A stretch of DNA of 64,000 nucleotides from Bog-756 sp963703145. GTDB taxonomy: Bacteria; Actinomycetota; Acidimicrobiia; Acidimicrobiales; RAAP-2. Below are positions 1 to 9,334 of this stretch, one piece after another (the first letter of the stretch is position 1; the number at the start of each line of letters is the position of its first letter). The position numbers and the translations under genes were made by a program. The notes under the pieces are model-generated. The model worked only from the letters and a program-made list of their open reading frames with translations, was not told the DNA's origin and searched no databases. The stretch covers positions 3,596,001-3,660,000 of the forward strand of contig OY969793.1 in the NCBI GenBank assembly GCA_963703145.1, given 5' to 3'.

Positions 1-233
1 ACGGCCCCACGGGCAAGATCATCGAGTACCTCCGTGACGCGGTGGCCGAGGGCGTCCTTCCGTCCCAGCCGGTCGAGCCGCTGGCCCACCTGTTGGCGGC
101 CCTGGGCGTGGGGTCGACGATGTACGTGGCCCAGGCGGCCGACCCGGCTGCGGCGCGACGCGAGATCTCCGAGTGCTACGAGCGACTGCTGTCGGGCCTC
201 GGCGTCACCACCACCGATTCGGTCGACCCATGA
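1..233 (+). CDS. TetR-family transcriptional regulator, C-terminal fragment
   Basis: The reading frame enters from the left edge (first full codon at base 3) and ends in TGA at 231-233, so only about 76 C-terminal residues are visible. They are helical and end in a YERLLSGL-like segment, as in the ligand-binding and dimerisation domain of TetR repressors. The DNA-binding helix-turn-helix would lie outside the window. The gene sits 34 bases upstream of an acyl-CoA dehydrogenase on the same strand, so control of the following lipid-catabolic genes is plausible but not shown. The family call rests on the C-terminal pattern only and is moderate. Confidence 0.55.
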   Translation, partial: GPTGKIIEYLRDAVAEGVLPSQPVEPLAHLLAALGVGSTMYVAQAADPAAARREISECYERLLSGLGVTTTDSVDP

Positions 234-267
234 GCGACTATCTCGTCAACAGCAAGAAAGGACCCTG

Positions 268-1569
268 ATGGCCTGGGATTTCTCCACCGAACCAGAGTTT
301 CAGGCGAAGCTCGACTGGGCTCGCCAATTCGTGAAGGATCGGGTCGAACCGCTCGACTTGTTGTACCCGCACCGGCAGTTCCACCCCCTCGACGACGAGC
401 TGCGGCCCATCGTGGACCCGATGAAGCAGGAGGTCAGGGATCAGGACCTGTGGGCCGCGCACCTGGGGCCCGACCTCGGTGGCAAGGGCTACGGCCAGGT
501 CAAGCTGGCCCTGCTCAACGAGATACTCGGTGTGTCGGCCTGGGCGCCCATCGTCTTTGGGACCCAAGCGCCCGACACCGGCAACGCCGAGATCATCGCC
601 CACTACGGGACCGATGAGCAGAAGGCCAAGTACCTCCAGCCCCTCCTCGATGGGGAGGTGTTCTCGTGCTACTCGATGACCGAGCCCCAGGCCGGCTCGG
701 ACCCCCAGCAGTTCACCACGCAGGCGGTGCGGGACGGGGACGAGTGGGTCATCAACGGATGGAAGTTCTTCTCCTCCAACGCCCGCACCGCGGCATTCCT
801 CATCGTGATGGCCGTGACCGACCCCGACGTGAGTATCTACCAGGGGGCGTCGATGTTCCTCGTCCCCACCGACACCCCCGGGGTGAACATGGTGCGACAC
901 ATCGGACTCGCCGGCGAGTCCGAAGACGAGGCCATGCACGCGCTGATCCATTACGAGGACGTGCGGGTCCCTGCCGACAACTTGCTGGGCGGTGAAGGTC
1001 AGGCGTTCGTCATCGCCCAGACCCGGCTCGGTGGGGGCCGGGTCCACCACGCCATGCGCACCGTGGCCACCTGCCAGCGGGCCCTCGACCTCTTGTGCGA
1101 GCGGGTCCTGAGCCGCGAGACCCAGGGGAGCCTGCTGGCCCGCAAGGAGTTCATCCAAGGCGACATCGCGGACTCCTACGCCGAGCTCCAGCAGTTCCGT
1201 CTGCTGGTGCTGTACACCGCCTGGGAGATCGATCAGGTCAAGGACTACCGCAAGACCCGCAAGAACATCGCCGCCATCAAGGCCCTCACGCCGAAGGTGG
1301 CCCACGACGCGGTGTGGCGGTCTATGCATGCGCACGGGGCGCTCGGGGTCTCCAACGAGATGCCCTTCGGCGGGATGTGGATGATGGCCCCCATCATGAG
1401 CGTGGTCGATGGGCCCACCGAGGTCCACAAGGTGACCGTGGCCCGCGAGGTGCTGAAGGGCTACGAGCCGGCCCCGGGCCTGTGGCCCACGGCCCACCTC
1501 CCGGCCCAGCGGGAGCTGGCGCGCCAGAAGCTCGCGGACTACATGGAGCACGTGGTGGGCAACTCGTGA
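268..1569 (+). CDS. Acyl-CoA dehydrogenase (ACAD10/11-like)
   Basis: This is a 433-residue FAD-dependent acyl-CoA dehydrogenase that would form the alpha,beta double bond of an acyl-CoA. The FAD-contact segment MTEPQAGSD, the following WVINGWKFFSS strand and the C-terminal helical domain ending VDGPTEVHKVTVAREVL place it in the ACAD10/11-like branch rather than the short-chain type. ATG at 268 was chosen because AAGAAAGGA lies just upstream and similarity to the family begins there; the frame stays open further upstream but that part is not ACAD-like. It follows the TetR fragment and precedes a quinone oxidoreductase-like gene by 10 bases, suggesting one transcript. The acyl substrate cannot be told. 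Confidence 0.9.
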   Translation: MAWDFSTEPEFQAKLDWARQFVKDRVEPLDLLYPHRQFHPLDDELRPIVDPMKQEVRDQDLWAAHLGPDLGGKGYGQVKLALLNEILGVSAWAPIVFGTQAPDTGNAEIIAHYGTDEQKAKYLQPLLDGEVFSCYSMTEPQAGSDPQQFTTQAVRDGDEWVINGWKFFSSNARTAAFLIVMAVTDPDVSIYQGASMFLVPTDTPGVNMVRHIGLAGESEDEAMHALIHYEDVRVPADNLLGGEGQAFVIAQTRLGGGRVHHAMRTVATCQRALDLLCERVLSRETQGSLLARKEFIQGDIADSYAELQQFRLLVLYTAWEIDQVKDYRKTRKNIAAIKALTPKVAHDAVWRSMHAHGALGVSNEMPFGGMWMMAPIMSVVDGPTEVHKVTVAREVLKGYEPAPGLWPTAHLPAQRELARQKLADYMEHVVGNS

Positions 1570-1579
1570 CGGGTGAACG

Positions 1580-2578
1580 GTGAGAGCGGCACGGTGCACG
1601 TCCTACGGTCCACCGTCCGCGGTGAGCATCGAGGAGGTCGACGACCCCGTGGCCGGTGCCGGGCAGGTGGTGGTGGACGTGGTCGCCGCCGCCGTCAACT
1701 ATCCCGACGTGTTACTGGTCGCCGACGACTACCAGATCCACGTGCCGGTTCCCTTCACACCGGGCAGTGAGTTCGCCGGCACGGTGCGCTCGGTCGGGCC
1801 CGGCGTCGAGGGCGTGGTTGTCGGGGACCGGGTGTCGGGGGCCTGCCTGGTGGGGGCGTTCGCCGACCAGGTGGTGGTGGACGCCCGGGCGCTCCAGCCG
1901 GTCGAGGCCGGTGTCGAACTGACGGCCGCCGCCGCCTCCGGGGTGGCCCACCGCACGGCCTACCACGCGCTCAGGAGCGTGGCCCGGGTGCAAGCCGGCG
2001 AGTGGGTGGTGGTGCTCGGTGCCGCCGGCGGCGTCGGCCTGGCCACCGTCGAGCTGGCCCGGGAACTGGGCGCCCGGGTGCTGGCGGCCGCGTCCACTCC
2101 CGAGAAGCTGGCGCTGTGCCGCGACAAAGGGGCCGAAGCCGTCGTCGACTACCGCACCGAGCCCCTGAAGGAACGGATCAAGGAGATCACCGGAGGTGCG
2201 GCCGACGTGGTCATCGACCCGGTGGGTGGACCGTACGCCGAGGCCGCACTGCGGGCGCTTCGGTGGGGCGGCCGCTTCGTCTGCGTCGGGTTCGCGTCCG
2301 GGGAAATCCCGCGCATCCCGCTCAACCTGGTGTTGTTGAAGGGGGTCGTGGTCACCGGGTTCACGATGGAGGGGTTCAGCCGCAACCGGCCCGACGACGA
2401 GCGACGGGACCGGGAGGAGCTGGCCCGGCTGGCGACGAGCGGACGGGTCACACCCCACATCTCGGCGAGCTATCCGCTGGAGGAGGCGGGCCGGGCCCTG
2501 GCCGACCTGGGTGAGCGACGCGCCACCGGAAAGGTGCTGGTGTGCCCGGGGCCGCCAACACCCCCGGTGCCCGGATGA
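1580..2578 (+). CDS. NADPH:quinone oxidoreductase-like MDR protein
   Basis: This 332-residue protein belongs to the zinc-independent branch of the medium-chain dehydrogenase/reductases. The N-terminal GroES-like domain carries AAVNYPDVL and PGSEFAGTV. The Rossmann domain carries GAAGGVGLATVELAR, the usual NADPH-binding AAGGVG loop, and the structural-zinc cysteine cluster of alcohol dehydrogenases is absent. The start is GTG with a weak ribosome site, 10 bases after the upstream dehydrogenase. Family members reduce quinones or enoyl compounds with NADPH, and similar genes often sit beside ACADs in actinobacteria. The actual substrate is unknown. Confidence 0.88.
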   Translation: MRAARCTSYGPPSAVSIEEVDDPVAGAGQVVVDVVAAAVNYPDVLLVADDYQIHVPVPFTPGSEFAGTVRSVGPGVEGVVVGDRVSGACLVGAFADQVVVDARALQPVEAGVELTAAAASGVAHRTAYHALRSVARVQAGEWVVVLGAAGGVGLATVELARELGARVLAAASTPEKLALCRDKGAEAVVDYRTEPLKERIKEITGGAADVVIDPVGGPYAEAALRALRWGGRFVCVGFASGEIPRIPLNLVLLKGVVVTGFTMEGFSRNRPDDERRDREELARLATSGRVTPHISASYPLEEAGRALADLGERRATGKVLVCPGPPTPPVPG

Positions 2579-2742
2579 AGGTCGACGGCTAGGTTGGCCA
2601 TGCCCAGATCCGCTCTCGCGGAATGCGCGCCGGTTCGATGTCCGAGAGGGGAGCTGCCATGAGACCGCCAACACTCGATGTCGCCAGGCCCGTCGCTGAC
2701 CCCGTGGCGACGCGGCGGACCGTCGGCGCTTAGGGGCAGGTG

Positions 2743-4457
2743 ATGGCCGGAGCCGACTACGACCTGGTGGTGCGCGACGCGACCATCGTCGACGGGAGCG
2801 GTGGGCCGTCCCAGGGCGGCGACGTCGCCGTCACCGGTGGCCGCATCGCATCGGTGGGTGGCACGGTGGCGGGATCGGGGGCCGAAGAGGTCGACGGGCG
2901 GGACCTGGTGCTGGCGCCGGGGTTCATCGATCCCCACACCCACCTCGACGCCAACCTGTTCTGGGACGCCGACCTGACGCCATCGTCGGGGTTCGGGGTC
3001 ACCACCGTGGTCACCACCAACTGCGGCTACGGCCTGGCACCGGTAGTGGACGACGAGGCACGGCGCTACGTGGTGTCGGCCATGAGCACGGTCGAGCAGA
3101 TCCCCCGGGAGTCCATCGAGACCGGGGTGCCCTTCGACTGGGACGATCTCGCCTCCTATGCCACCCGGTTGGACCAGCTGCCCGTGCTCATCAACCACGC
3201 CTTCCAGATCGGGCACGTCCCGCTCCGGTCCGCCGTACTCGGTGTGCCCGACGCCCACTCCCGTCCCGCCACCGCCGAGGAGGTCGGGGCCATGGCACGG
3301 GTGCTCCGCGAGGGCCTGGAGTTGGGGGCCCTGGGGTTCTCCACCGATCAGGTGATCGGCAACCCCGGACCCGACGGCACGGCCCTCCCCGGGCAGGTGT
3401 GCGACGAGGGCGAGCTCCTGGCCCTGGCCGCCGTCCTGGGCCGGGGTCCGGGTCCCGGGCTCTTCACTATGGCCAACGCGGCACTCCTCCAGGGCCGCGC
3501 CGAGCGGGAGGCCGACTTGGTCTGGCACCGCCGACTGGCCGAGGCATCAGGACGGCCGGTGGTGGTCGGGCCGATCTTCGGCTCCCATGACGACCCGGGG
3601 GGAGCGGTGGCCATCATGGACCAGGTGGCCGCGGGCCAGCGCCCGGGTGCCACCGTCGTCCCCCAGATCTCCACCCGGCCCTTCGAGCTGTGGACGCGCC
3701 TCGACGCTCCCGGACTGCTGGTCATGTGCCTGCCCACGCTGATGCGGGCCGTGGGCCGTGACGGGGCCGAGGGGGTCCGCCGACTCGCCGCCGACCCGTC
3801 CGCCGCGAGCGCCTTCGCCAAGAGGGCGCCCGGATGCCCGCCTCGACGGTGTTCTCGGGTCGGTGGGAGCACGTCGGCGTGCGCTACTCCCACCAGCCCG
3901 GAGTGGTCGGCCGGGACCTGGCCTCCCTCTCGGCCGAGCGCGGCGTGGACCCGGTTGACCTCATCGTCGACCTGGCCATCGACGACGGGTTCGACACCCA
4001 GGTGGCCACCATCATGCGCAACGGGGACGACGACGAGATTGCGACGCTGGTGGCCCATCCCGAGGCCATGATCGGCGCTTCGGACGCCGGCGCCCACGTC
4101 CTGGCCAACACCGACAGCTGCTACGCCGTGTGGACCCTGCAGCACTGGGTCCGGGAGCGCCACGTCTTGAGCCTCGAGCAGGCGGTGGCCAAGCTCACCG
4201 GGGACCAGGCCCGGCTCCTCGGGCTCACCGACCGCGGCCTCGTCCGTCCTGGCCTGGCTGCCGACCTGGTGTTGTTCGACCCTGACGAGGTTCGGACGAC
4301 CGGGGTGCGCTTCGTCGACGACCAACCAGCCGGCGGCCGCCGCCTGGTCACCGACGCCACCGGCATCGAGATGAGCGTCGTCAACGGGGTGGTGGCCACC
4401 CGCCAGGGCCACTCCACGGGCAGCCGGACGGGCCGGCGGCTGCGCCCGGTGGCCTGA
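2743..4457 (+). CDS. N-acyl-D-amino-acid deacylase-family amidohydrolase, frameshifted
   Basis: This is an amidohydrolase of the D-aminoacylase (Amidohydro_3) family, a metal-dependent TIM-barrel hydrolase. The N-terminal part carries the metal motif FIDPHTHLDAN, then TTNCGYG and INHAFQIGH. Around 3822-3827 the coding frame jumps by one base. The C-terminal part continues as MPASTVFSGRWEH, SDAGAHVLANTDS (conserved Asp) and the closing ADLVLFDPD beta-sandwich. Adding one G to the GGG run near 3823-3826 restores a single frame of about 572 residues ending at 4457, where it overlaps the next ATG. ATG 2743 follows AGGGGCAGG; GTG 2740 is an alternative. The break is probably a sequence error. The biological substrate is unknown. 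Confidence 0.8.
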
Positions 4458-5549
4458 TGGAATTGCTTCCCGAGGCCGCGGGCCCCCACGACCCGGCGAC
4501 CGGCACGCCAGCCCGCCTGCCCGGCTCCATCCGTCGCACGTCGACCATCGACTCCTTCCGTCCCGACGGCATCCGCGGCGACCTGGTGGTGGTGGCCCGG
4601 GCCCGCGACCTGGCCACCGAGGCCCGCCCACCGGCGGCCGTGGTGAGCCAGACCGAGCTGCGCCTCCGCCTGCGGGGGATGACCCGGGAGATCATGTCCA
4701 TCACCGCCACCCCGGCGTCCGACGCCGAGGGTCTGGAGTCTCTGGTCGGGTTGGCGGTCGGGCCCGGATTCCGGGCCCGACTCAACGAGGCCCTTCCCGG
4801 CGAGCACCTCACCGGCTCGCTGCGCTACCTGTTGCTGGACGACCTTCCAGGAGCGGCCCTGGTCTCTGGCTATGCCATGCAGCGGGCAGGGATCTTCGAT
4901 ACGCCGCCGGATGCCGAGCCATCCCCCGAGATGGCCCGGATGGCGGACGTCATGGCCAGCGTCCAGCTGGCCAACGAGGATCTCTGTGCCGGCTGGGCCC
5001 GGGACTCCGCCATGATGGTGGCCATCCGGGCCACCGGGGTCATCCCCACTCCCATGGGGCCCTCGGCGCCGGTTCTGGAGCCGACCGACGACCCGCTGGC
5101 CTGGCATGCCATGGAGGCACTGGCGCCTCACGCCATGCGCCGCCGCCGGCGGCTGGATGTGGTTCCCACCGACGATCCCGGCGTCACCCACCTTCTCGAC
5201 GTCCACTTCCGGGATAGTCACGTCGATGCCGACGGCGTCGAGACGGTGGTCCACGAATACTCGCTGACGGGCGCGGTCGACGCCGCCGCCGGGCAGGTGG
5301 TCTCGGCATCCGCCCAGGCCCACGTCCTGCCTTGGATGGAATGCCCCGGAGCGTTGGCCAGCGCCGGCCGGCCTGGCCGGCATGTCGTTGGTCGACCTCC
5401 GCACGCGGGTGCGGCGGGAGCTGACCGGGACCTCGACCTGCACCCATCTGAACGACATGCTGCGCTCGCTCAGCGACGTCACCATCCTGGTCGACGAGTT
5501 GGACGCCCCGCCGGGGAGCGCGACGGCGCCAGCCGGGCCTGTGCCATGA
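4457..5549 (+). CDS. DUF2889 family protein, frameshifted near the 3' end
   Basis: This protein of unknown function matches the DUF2889 pattern: an early RRTSTIDSFRPDG strand, central LLLDDLPGAALVSGYA, and the late HFRDSHVDADG/VHEYSLTG and VLPWMECPGA segments. After MECPGALASAG the frame must shift by one base at about 5372-5373, in the GGCCTGG context, to recover the conserved ending with STCTHLNDMLRSL and a stop at 5549. Unshifted, the frame runs to 5620 as Arg/Pro-rich nonsense. The start ATG overlaps the upstream stop (TGATG), implying translational coupling to the amidohydrolase. DUF2889 genes often sit among acyl-CoA catabolism genes, but no activity is known to me. Confidence 0.75.
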
Positions 5550-5612
5550 TCCCCGCTGCCCCGGGCCCGCCCGGGCGCGTCCTGACCGCCATCTCCCGAG
5601 GGAGCACCCCCT

Positions 5613-6467
5613 ATGCCTGATCTGTCCGACCTGGTGAACGTCCTCGACCTCGAGCCGGTGGGGGAGGGCCACTTCCGCGCCGAGAATTTCGTGTCGGGCC
5701 AGGGAGGTGTGGTCTTTGGGGGCCAACTCCTGGCCCAGTCGATCGTGGCGGCCGCGACCATCGATCCGACCAAGGAGGTCAAGTCGGTCCACACCGTGTT
5801 CGCCCGGGGCGGTGCCCTCGACCAGCCGTTGGACATCGAGGTGGATGCCATGCACGTGGGGCGGGCGTTGGCCAGCGCCACGGTCACCGTCCGTCAGGGT
5901 GAGCGACTGTGCACCCGCTCCCTGGTCCTGCTCAGCGCTGTCGAACCCGACCTCATCCGGCACGCGGTGCCGGCACCCCACGTGGGCTCGCCCGAGGATG
6001 CCGGTCCCGTGCGCGGCGAGGGGGACTTCTGGGAGATCCGACTGGTCGACGACGTCGACCTGTCCGACCCTGACGCGGTGGGCCCGGCCGAGCTGGGCGC
6101 CTGGGTGCGCTTTCGGGGAGCCGATCTCGACGGGGTCCGGGGCCAGGCGCTGTTGGCCTACGCCACCGACGGGTTCCTCATCGCCACGGCGATGCGTCCC
6201 CACCCCGGCATCGGCCAGTCCATGGCCCATGTGTCCATCTCGACCAGCGTGCTCAGCCACACGCTGACCTTCCACGAGCCGGTGGCCCCCGGTGAGTGGC
6301 ATCTGCTGGCCCACGAGAGCCCCTATGCCGGCCGCGGTCGCACCTACGGCCGGGCCAACATCTTCACCGCGGACGGCCGGCTGGTCGCCTCCTTCGTCCA
6401 GGACAACATGGTCCGGTCATTCGGAGAGGGACAGGCGCCGGCGGGCGGGGAGCGGTCCAAATTCTGA
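5613..6467 (+). CDS. tesB: Acyl-CoA thioesterase II (TesB-like)
   Basis: This 284-residue protein has the double hotdog fold of TesB thioesterases, which hydrolyse acyl-CoAs to free acids and CoA in the cytoplasm. Visible marks are VVFGGQLLAQSI in the first hotdog, HTVFARGGALDQPLDIEV, and the second-domain SMAHVSISTSVLSHTLTFHE followed by GRGRTYGRANIF. The length matches the family. ATG 5613 follows CGAGGGAG at a good distance. It lies 63 bases after the restored end of the DUF2889 gene and before the HMGS-like gene, in a run of same-strand lipid genes. The gene symbol is by family only; paralogues may exist elsewhere. Confidence 0.9.
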   Translation: MPDLSDLVNVLDLEPVGEGHFRAENFVSGQGGVVFGGQLLAQSIVAAATIDPTKEVKSVHTVFARGGALDQPLDIEVDAMHVGRALASATVTVRQGERLCTRSLVLLSAVEPDLIRHAVPAPHVGSPEDAGPVRGEGDFWEIRLVDDVDLSDPDAVGPAELGAWVRFRGADLDGVRGQALLAYATDGFLIATAMRPHPGIGQSMAHVSISTSVLSHTLTFHEPVAPGEWHLLAHESPYAGRGRTYGRANIFTADGRLVASFVQDNMVRSFGEGQAPAGGERSKF

Positions 6468-6569
6468 GGCCCTCGAACCGTGTCGCCCGCTGTTGTTCCA
6501 GCGGCCCGGCCCGTAACATCACAGACGCGGGAGCTCCGCGCCAGGATCGAGACGACGAAGGGTGAGGGC

Positions 6570-8024
6570 ATGACATCGGGAATCGGCTCATGGGGGGTCT
6601 ACCTGCCGTTCTGGCGACTCGAGCGCAAGGCCATCGGCGCGTCACTGGGTGGGCCTTCGGGTCGGGGCACCCGGACGGTCGCCTCCTACGACGAGGACAC
6701 CACCACGCTGGGGGTCGAGGCGGCCCGCCGGGCGCTCGCCCTGCCCGGCGCCGATCCCGAGCAGCTGTTCTTCTCGACGCCCGAGCCCTCGTATCAGGAC
6801 AAGACCAACGCCACCACCATCCACGCCGCACTCGGCCTGCCGCAGCGGGCGGCGGCCTACGACCTAGTGGGCTCGGTTCGCTCGGCGGTCGGAGCGCTCG
6901 CCACCGGAGTCGCCGCCTCGGACAGCACGCCAACCCTCGTCGTCCTGGCCGAAGTGCGCACCGGGTTGGCCGGCGGGGCGGACGAGCGCGACTCGGGCGA
7001 CGGGGGTGTGGCCTTCGGCTGTGTGACCGACGGGGCGGTCGTCGAGCTGATTGGCCGGGCCTCGGCCACCGACGAATTCCTTGACCGCTGGCGCGTGCCG
7101 GGCGAGGCGAGCTCCCACCAGTGGGAGGAGCGGTTCGGCGAACAGGCCTACGTTCCCCTGGCCCAGGCGGCCTTCGCCGACGCCCTGAAGGGGGCTGGCA
7201 TCACCGCCGGCGAGATCGACCATCTGGTGGTGGCCGGCCTCCACGCCCGGGCGGTCCGGGCCACGGCATCGTCGCTGGGCGTCGACAAGGGCACCCTGGC
7301 CACGGACTACTCGGCCTCCCTCGGGAACCTGGGCGCAGCCCAACTCGCCGTGGGCCTGGCCGACGTGCTGGAGCGGGCCACGCCGGGCCAGGTCATCGTG
7401 ACCCTGCAGCTGGCCGATGGGGCCGACGCCTTGGTGTGGCGCGCAACCGATGCGTTGTCCGGCGTGCAAGAGGCGCGGCGAGTGGCCGGACTGGCCTCGG
7501 TGGCCGAGCAGGCGGTTGCGGGCCGCAGCGACCTCTCCTATGCCTCCTTCCTCACCTGGCGCGGCCAACTGCACCGCGAGCCGCCCCGCCGTCCCGAGCC
7601 CAGCCGCCCCGGCGCGCCGAACATGCTCCGCACCGAGGGGTGGAAATTCGGCTTCAACGCCAGTCGCTGCCTGATGTGCGGTTTCCTGCACCTGCCCCCC
7701 ACCCGGGTGTGCCTGCGCTGCAAGTCGGTGGACCAGATGGAGCCGGACCGTCTGGCGGACGTGGAGGGGACGGTGGCGACCTTCACCATCGACTACCTGG
7801 CCTACAGTCTCGCCCCTCCGATGGTGGGGGTGGTGGTGGACTTCGACGGCGGTGGACGCTTCCGGTGCGAGCTGACCGACTGCGACCCCGATGCGGTGGC
7901 CATCGGCACGCGGGTGCAGATGACCTTCCGGCGCCTCTACTCGGCCGATGGCATGCACAACTACTTCTGGAAGGCGCGTCCGATCGGAGCGGGTGGCGAC
8001 AACGATGCAACAATGGAGGGCTGA
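6570..8024 (+). CDS. HMG-CoA-synthase-like thiolase-fold protein fused to DUF35
   Basis: This protein of 484 residues has two parts. Residues 1 to about 340 resemble archaeal-type HMG-CoA synthase/ketoacyl synthase III: GIGSWGVYLPFWRL at the N-terminus, then AAAYDLVGSVRSAVGAL and DYSASLGNLGAAQLAVGLA. The last ~120 residues are a DUF35 module with a four-cysteine rubredoxin-like zinc ribbon (CLMCG and CLRC, separated by about 11 residues) followed by an OB-fold. In the usual nucleophile position (DLVGS-V-RSAVGAL) I see Val instead of Cys, so classical condensation is doubtful. ATG 6570 follows GAAGGGTGAG. A thiolase gene follows after 38 bases. In archaea thiolase, HMGS and DUF35 form one complex. 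Confidence 0.8.
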   Translation: MTSGIGSWGVYLPFWRLERKAIGASLGGPSGRGTRTVASYDEDTTTLGVEAARRALALPGADPEQLFFSTPEPSYQDKTNATTIHAALGLPQRAAAYDLVGSVRSAVGALATGVAASDSTPTLVVLAEVRTGLAGGADERDSGDGGVAFGCVTDGAVVELIGRASATDEFLDRWRVPGEASSHQWEERFGEQAYVPLAQAAFADALKGAGITAGEIDHLVVAGLHARAVRATASSLGVDKGTLATDYSASLGNLGAAQLAVGLADVLERATPGQVIVTLQLADGADALVWRATDALSGVQEARRVAGLASVAEQAVAGRSDLSYASFLTWRGQLHREPPRRPEPSRPGAPNMLRTEGWKFGFNASRCLMCGFLHLPPTRVCLRCKSVDQMEPDRLADVEGTVATFTIDYLAYSLAPPMVGVVVDFDGGGRFRCELTDCDPDAVAIGTRVQMTFRRLYSADGMHNYFWKARPIGAGGDNDATMEG

Positions 8025-8062
8025 GGCCCGATCGGGCCCGCACCGGGCCAGGAGGTAGCGCT

Positions 8063-9268
8063 GTGGCGAGCAACGGAATTCGCGACAAGGTGGCGATCGT
8101 CGGGATGGGGTGCACCCCGTTCGGCGAGCTGTGGGACAAGGGTGCTGACGATCTGCTGCTGGATGCCACTAAAGAGGCCATCGGCTCGGCTGGCGTCGCG
8201 CTCGACGACATCGACGCCTTCTGGCTGGGGACCCTGGGCGCCGGCAACAGCGGGCTTACCCTGTCTCGCCCGCTGAAGATCGACTACCGGCCGGTCAGCC
8301 GTGTCGAGAACTTCTGCGCCACCGGCTCGGAGGCCCTGCGCAATGCCAGCTATGCCGTGGCATCGGGGGCCTACGACCTGGCCATGGCCATCGGGGTCGA
8401 GAAGCTGAAGGACTCGGGCTACTCGGGGCTCACCGGGATCCACCAGGTCGGCGACGGCACCGGCACTTCCCTGACCTCGCCGGCGGCGTTCTCGTTCCTG
8501 GCGCCCTCCTACGCCCACAAGTACGGGGTCGACCCCGACGAGCTGAAAGAGGTGCTCACCCGCATCGCCTGGAAGAATCATTTCAACGGGGCCCGCAACC
8601 CCCGGGCGCAGTTCCGCAAGGAGGTCTCGCTCGAGACCATCTCGAAGTCGCCGAGGGTGGCCGGCGAGTTAGGCGTGTTCGACTGCAGCGGCGTCGCCGA
8701 CGGCTCGGCGGCAGCCATCGTGTGCCGGGCCGAGGACGCCCACCGCTACACGGACAATCCGCTCTACATCAAGGGCCTCAGCTTCGTGGCGGGGCCGGCG
8801 GCGGGTCCCATCGACCCCGAGTACGACTACACCACCTTCGAGGAGGTGATCCGCTCGGCCGAGGATGCCTACCGCCAGGCCGGGGTCACCGACCCGAGGT
8901 CCCAGTTGGCCATGGCCGAGGTGCACGACTGCTTCACGCCCACCGAGCTGGTCCTGATGGAGGATCTCGGCTTCGCGGAGCGGGGCACTGCGTGGAAGGA
9001 GGTGCTGGCCGGCACCTTCGACCTCGACGGAGAGCTTCCGGTGAATCCCGACGGCGGCCTGAAGAGCTTTGGCCACCCCATCGGCGCCTCGGGGCTGCGC
9101 ATGATGTTCGAGTGCTGGCTGCAGCTCCGCCGCCAGGCCCCCGAGAACCGCCAGATCGCCAGCGTGACCGAGGGTGGGCGGACCTTGGGGCTGACCCACA
9201 ACCTCGGTGGTGGGCCGGGTGAGTGCGTGAGCTTCGTGAGCGTGGTGGGCTCCGAGCCCTCCGACTGA
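8063..9268 (+). CDS. Thiolase (SCP2/archaeal acetyl-CoA acetyltransferase-like)
   Basis: This 401-residue thiolase-superfamily enzyme begins at GTG 8063, preceded by GGAGGT. It keeps the nucleophilic cysteine in VENFCATGSEAL, the EVHDCFTPTE histidine loop, and PDGGLKSFGHPIGASG with the catalytic histidine. It should therefore be able to cleave or condense acyl-CoAs, unlike the other thiolase-fold genes in this window. It follows the HMGS-like/DUF35 fusion, and the pair mirrors the thiolase-HMGS-DUF35 complex of archaea. Within an actinobacterial lipid cluster, thiolytic cleavage of a 3-ketoacyl-CoA is as likely as mevalonate-type synthesis. The upstream part of this open frame, before 8063, is not coding. 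Confidence 0.88.
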   Translation: MASNGIRDKVAIVGMGCTPFGELWDKGADDLLLDATKEAIGSAGVALDDIDAFWLGTLGAGNSGLTLSRPLKIDYRPVSRVENFCATGSEALRNASYAVASGAYDLAMAIGVEKLKDSGYSGLTGIHQVGDGTGTSLTSPAAFSFLAPSYAHKYGVDPDELKEVLTRIAWKNHFNGARNPRAQFRKEVSLETISKSPRVAGELGVFDCSGVADGSAAAIVCRAEDAHRYTDNPLYIKGLSFVAGPAAGPIDPEYDYTTFEEVIRSAEDAYRQAGVTDPRSQLAMAEVHDCFTPTELVLMEDLGFAERGTAWKEVLAGTFDLDGELPVNPDGGLKSFGHPIGASGLRMMFECWLQLRRQAPENRQIASVTEGGRTLGLTHNLGGGPGECVSFVSVVGSEPSD

Positions 9269-9288
9269 GCCGGCCGGGAACACAAGCG

Positions 9289-9325
9289 CCACCGCCGGGG
9301 TGGTGGGACCGGGCGCACGGCCCGG
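9289..9325. terminator. Tandem hairpins between convergent genes
   Basis: Two short perfect hairpins lie in tandem between converging genes: CCACC/GGTGG (9289-9303, 5-base loop) and CCGGGC/GCCCGG (9309-9325, 5-base loop). There is no U-run, as is common in GC-rich actinobacteria. Termination is inferred from position. Confidence 0.4.
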
Positions 9326-9334
9326 CGAGTGGCC

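Noticed and set aside
4121..5887. 588-residue minus-strand open frame
   Set aside because: It mirrors the amidohydrolase, DUF2889 and tesB genes and has no recognisable domain.
7121..8062. N-terminal extension of the thiolase frame
   Set aside because: The region codes for the HMGS-like/DUF35 protein in another frame; thiolase similarity begins at GTG 8063 behind GGAGGT.
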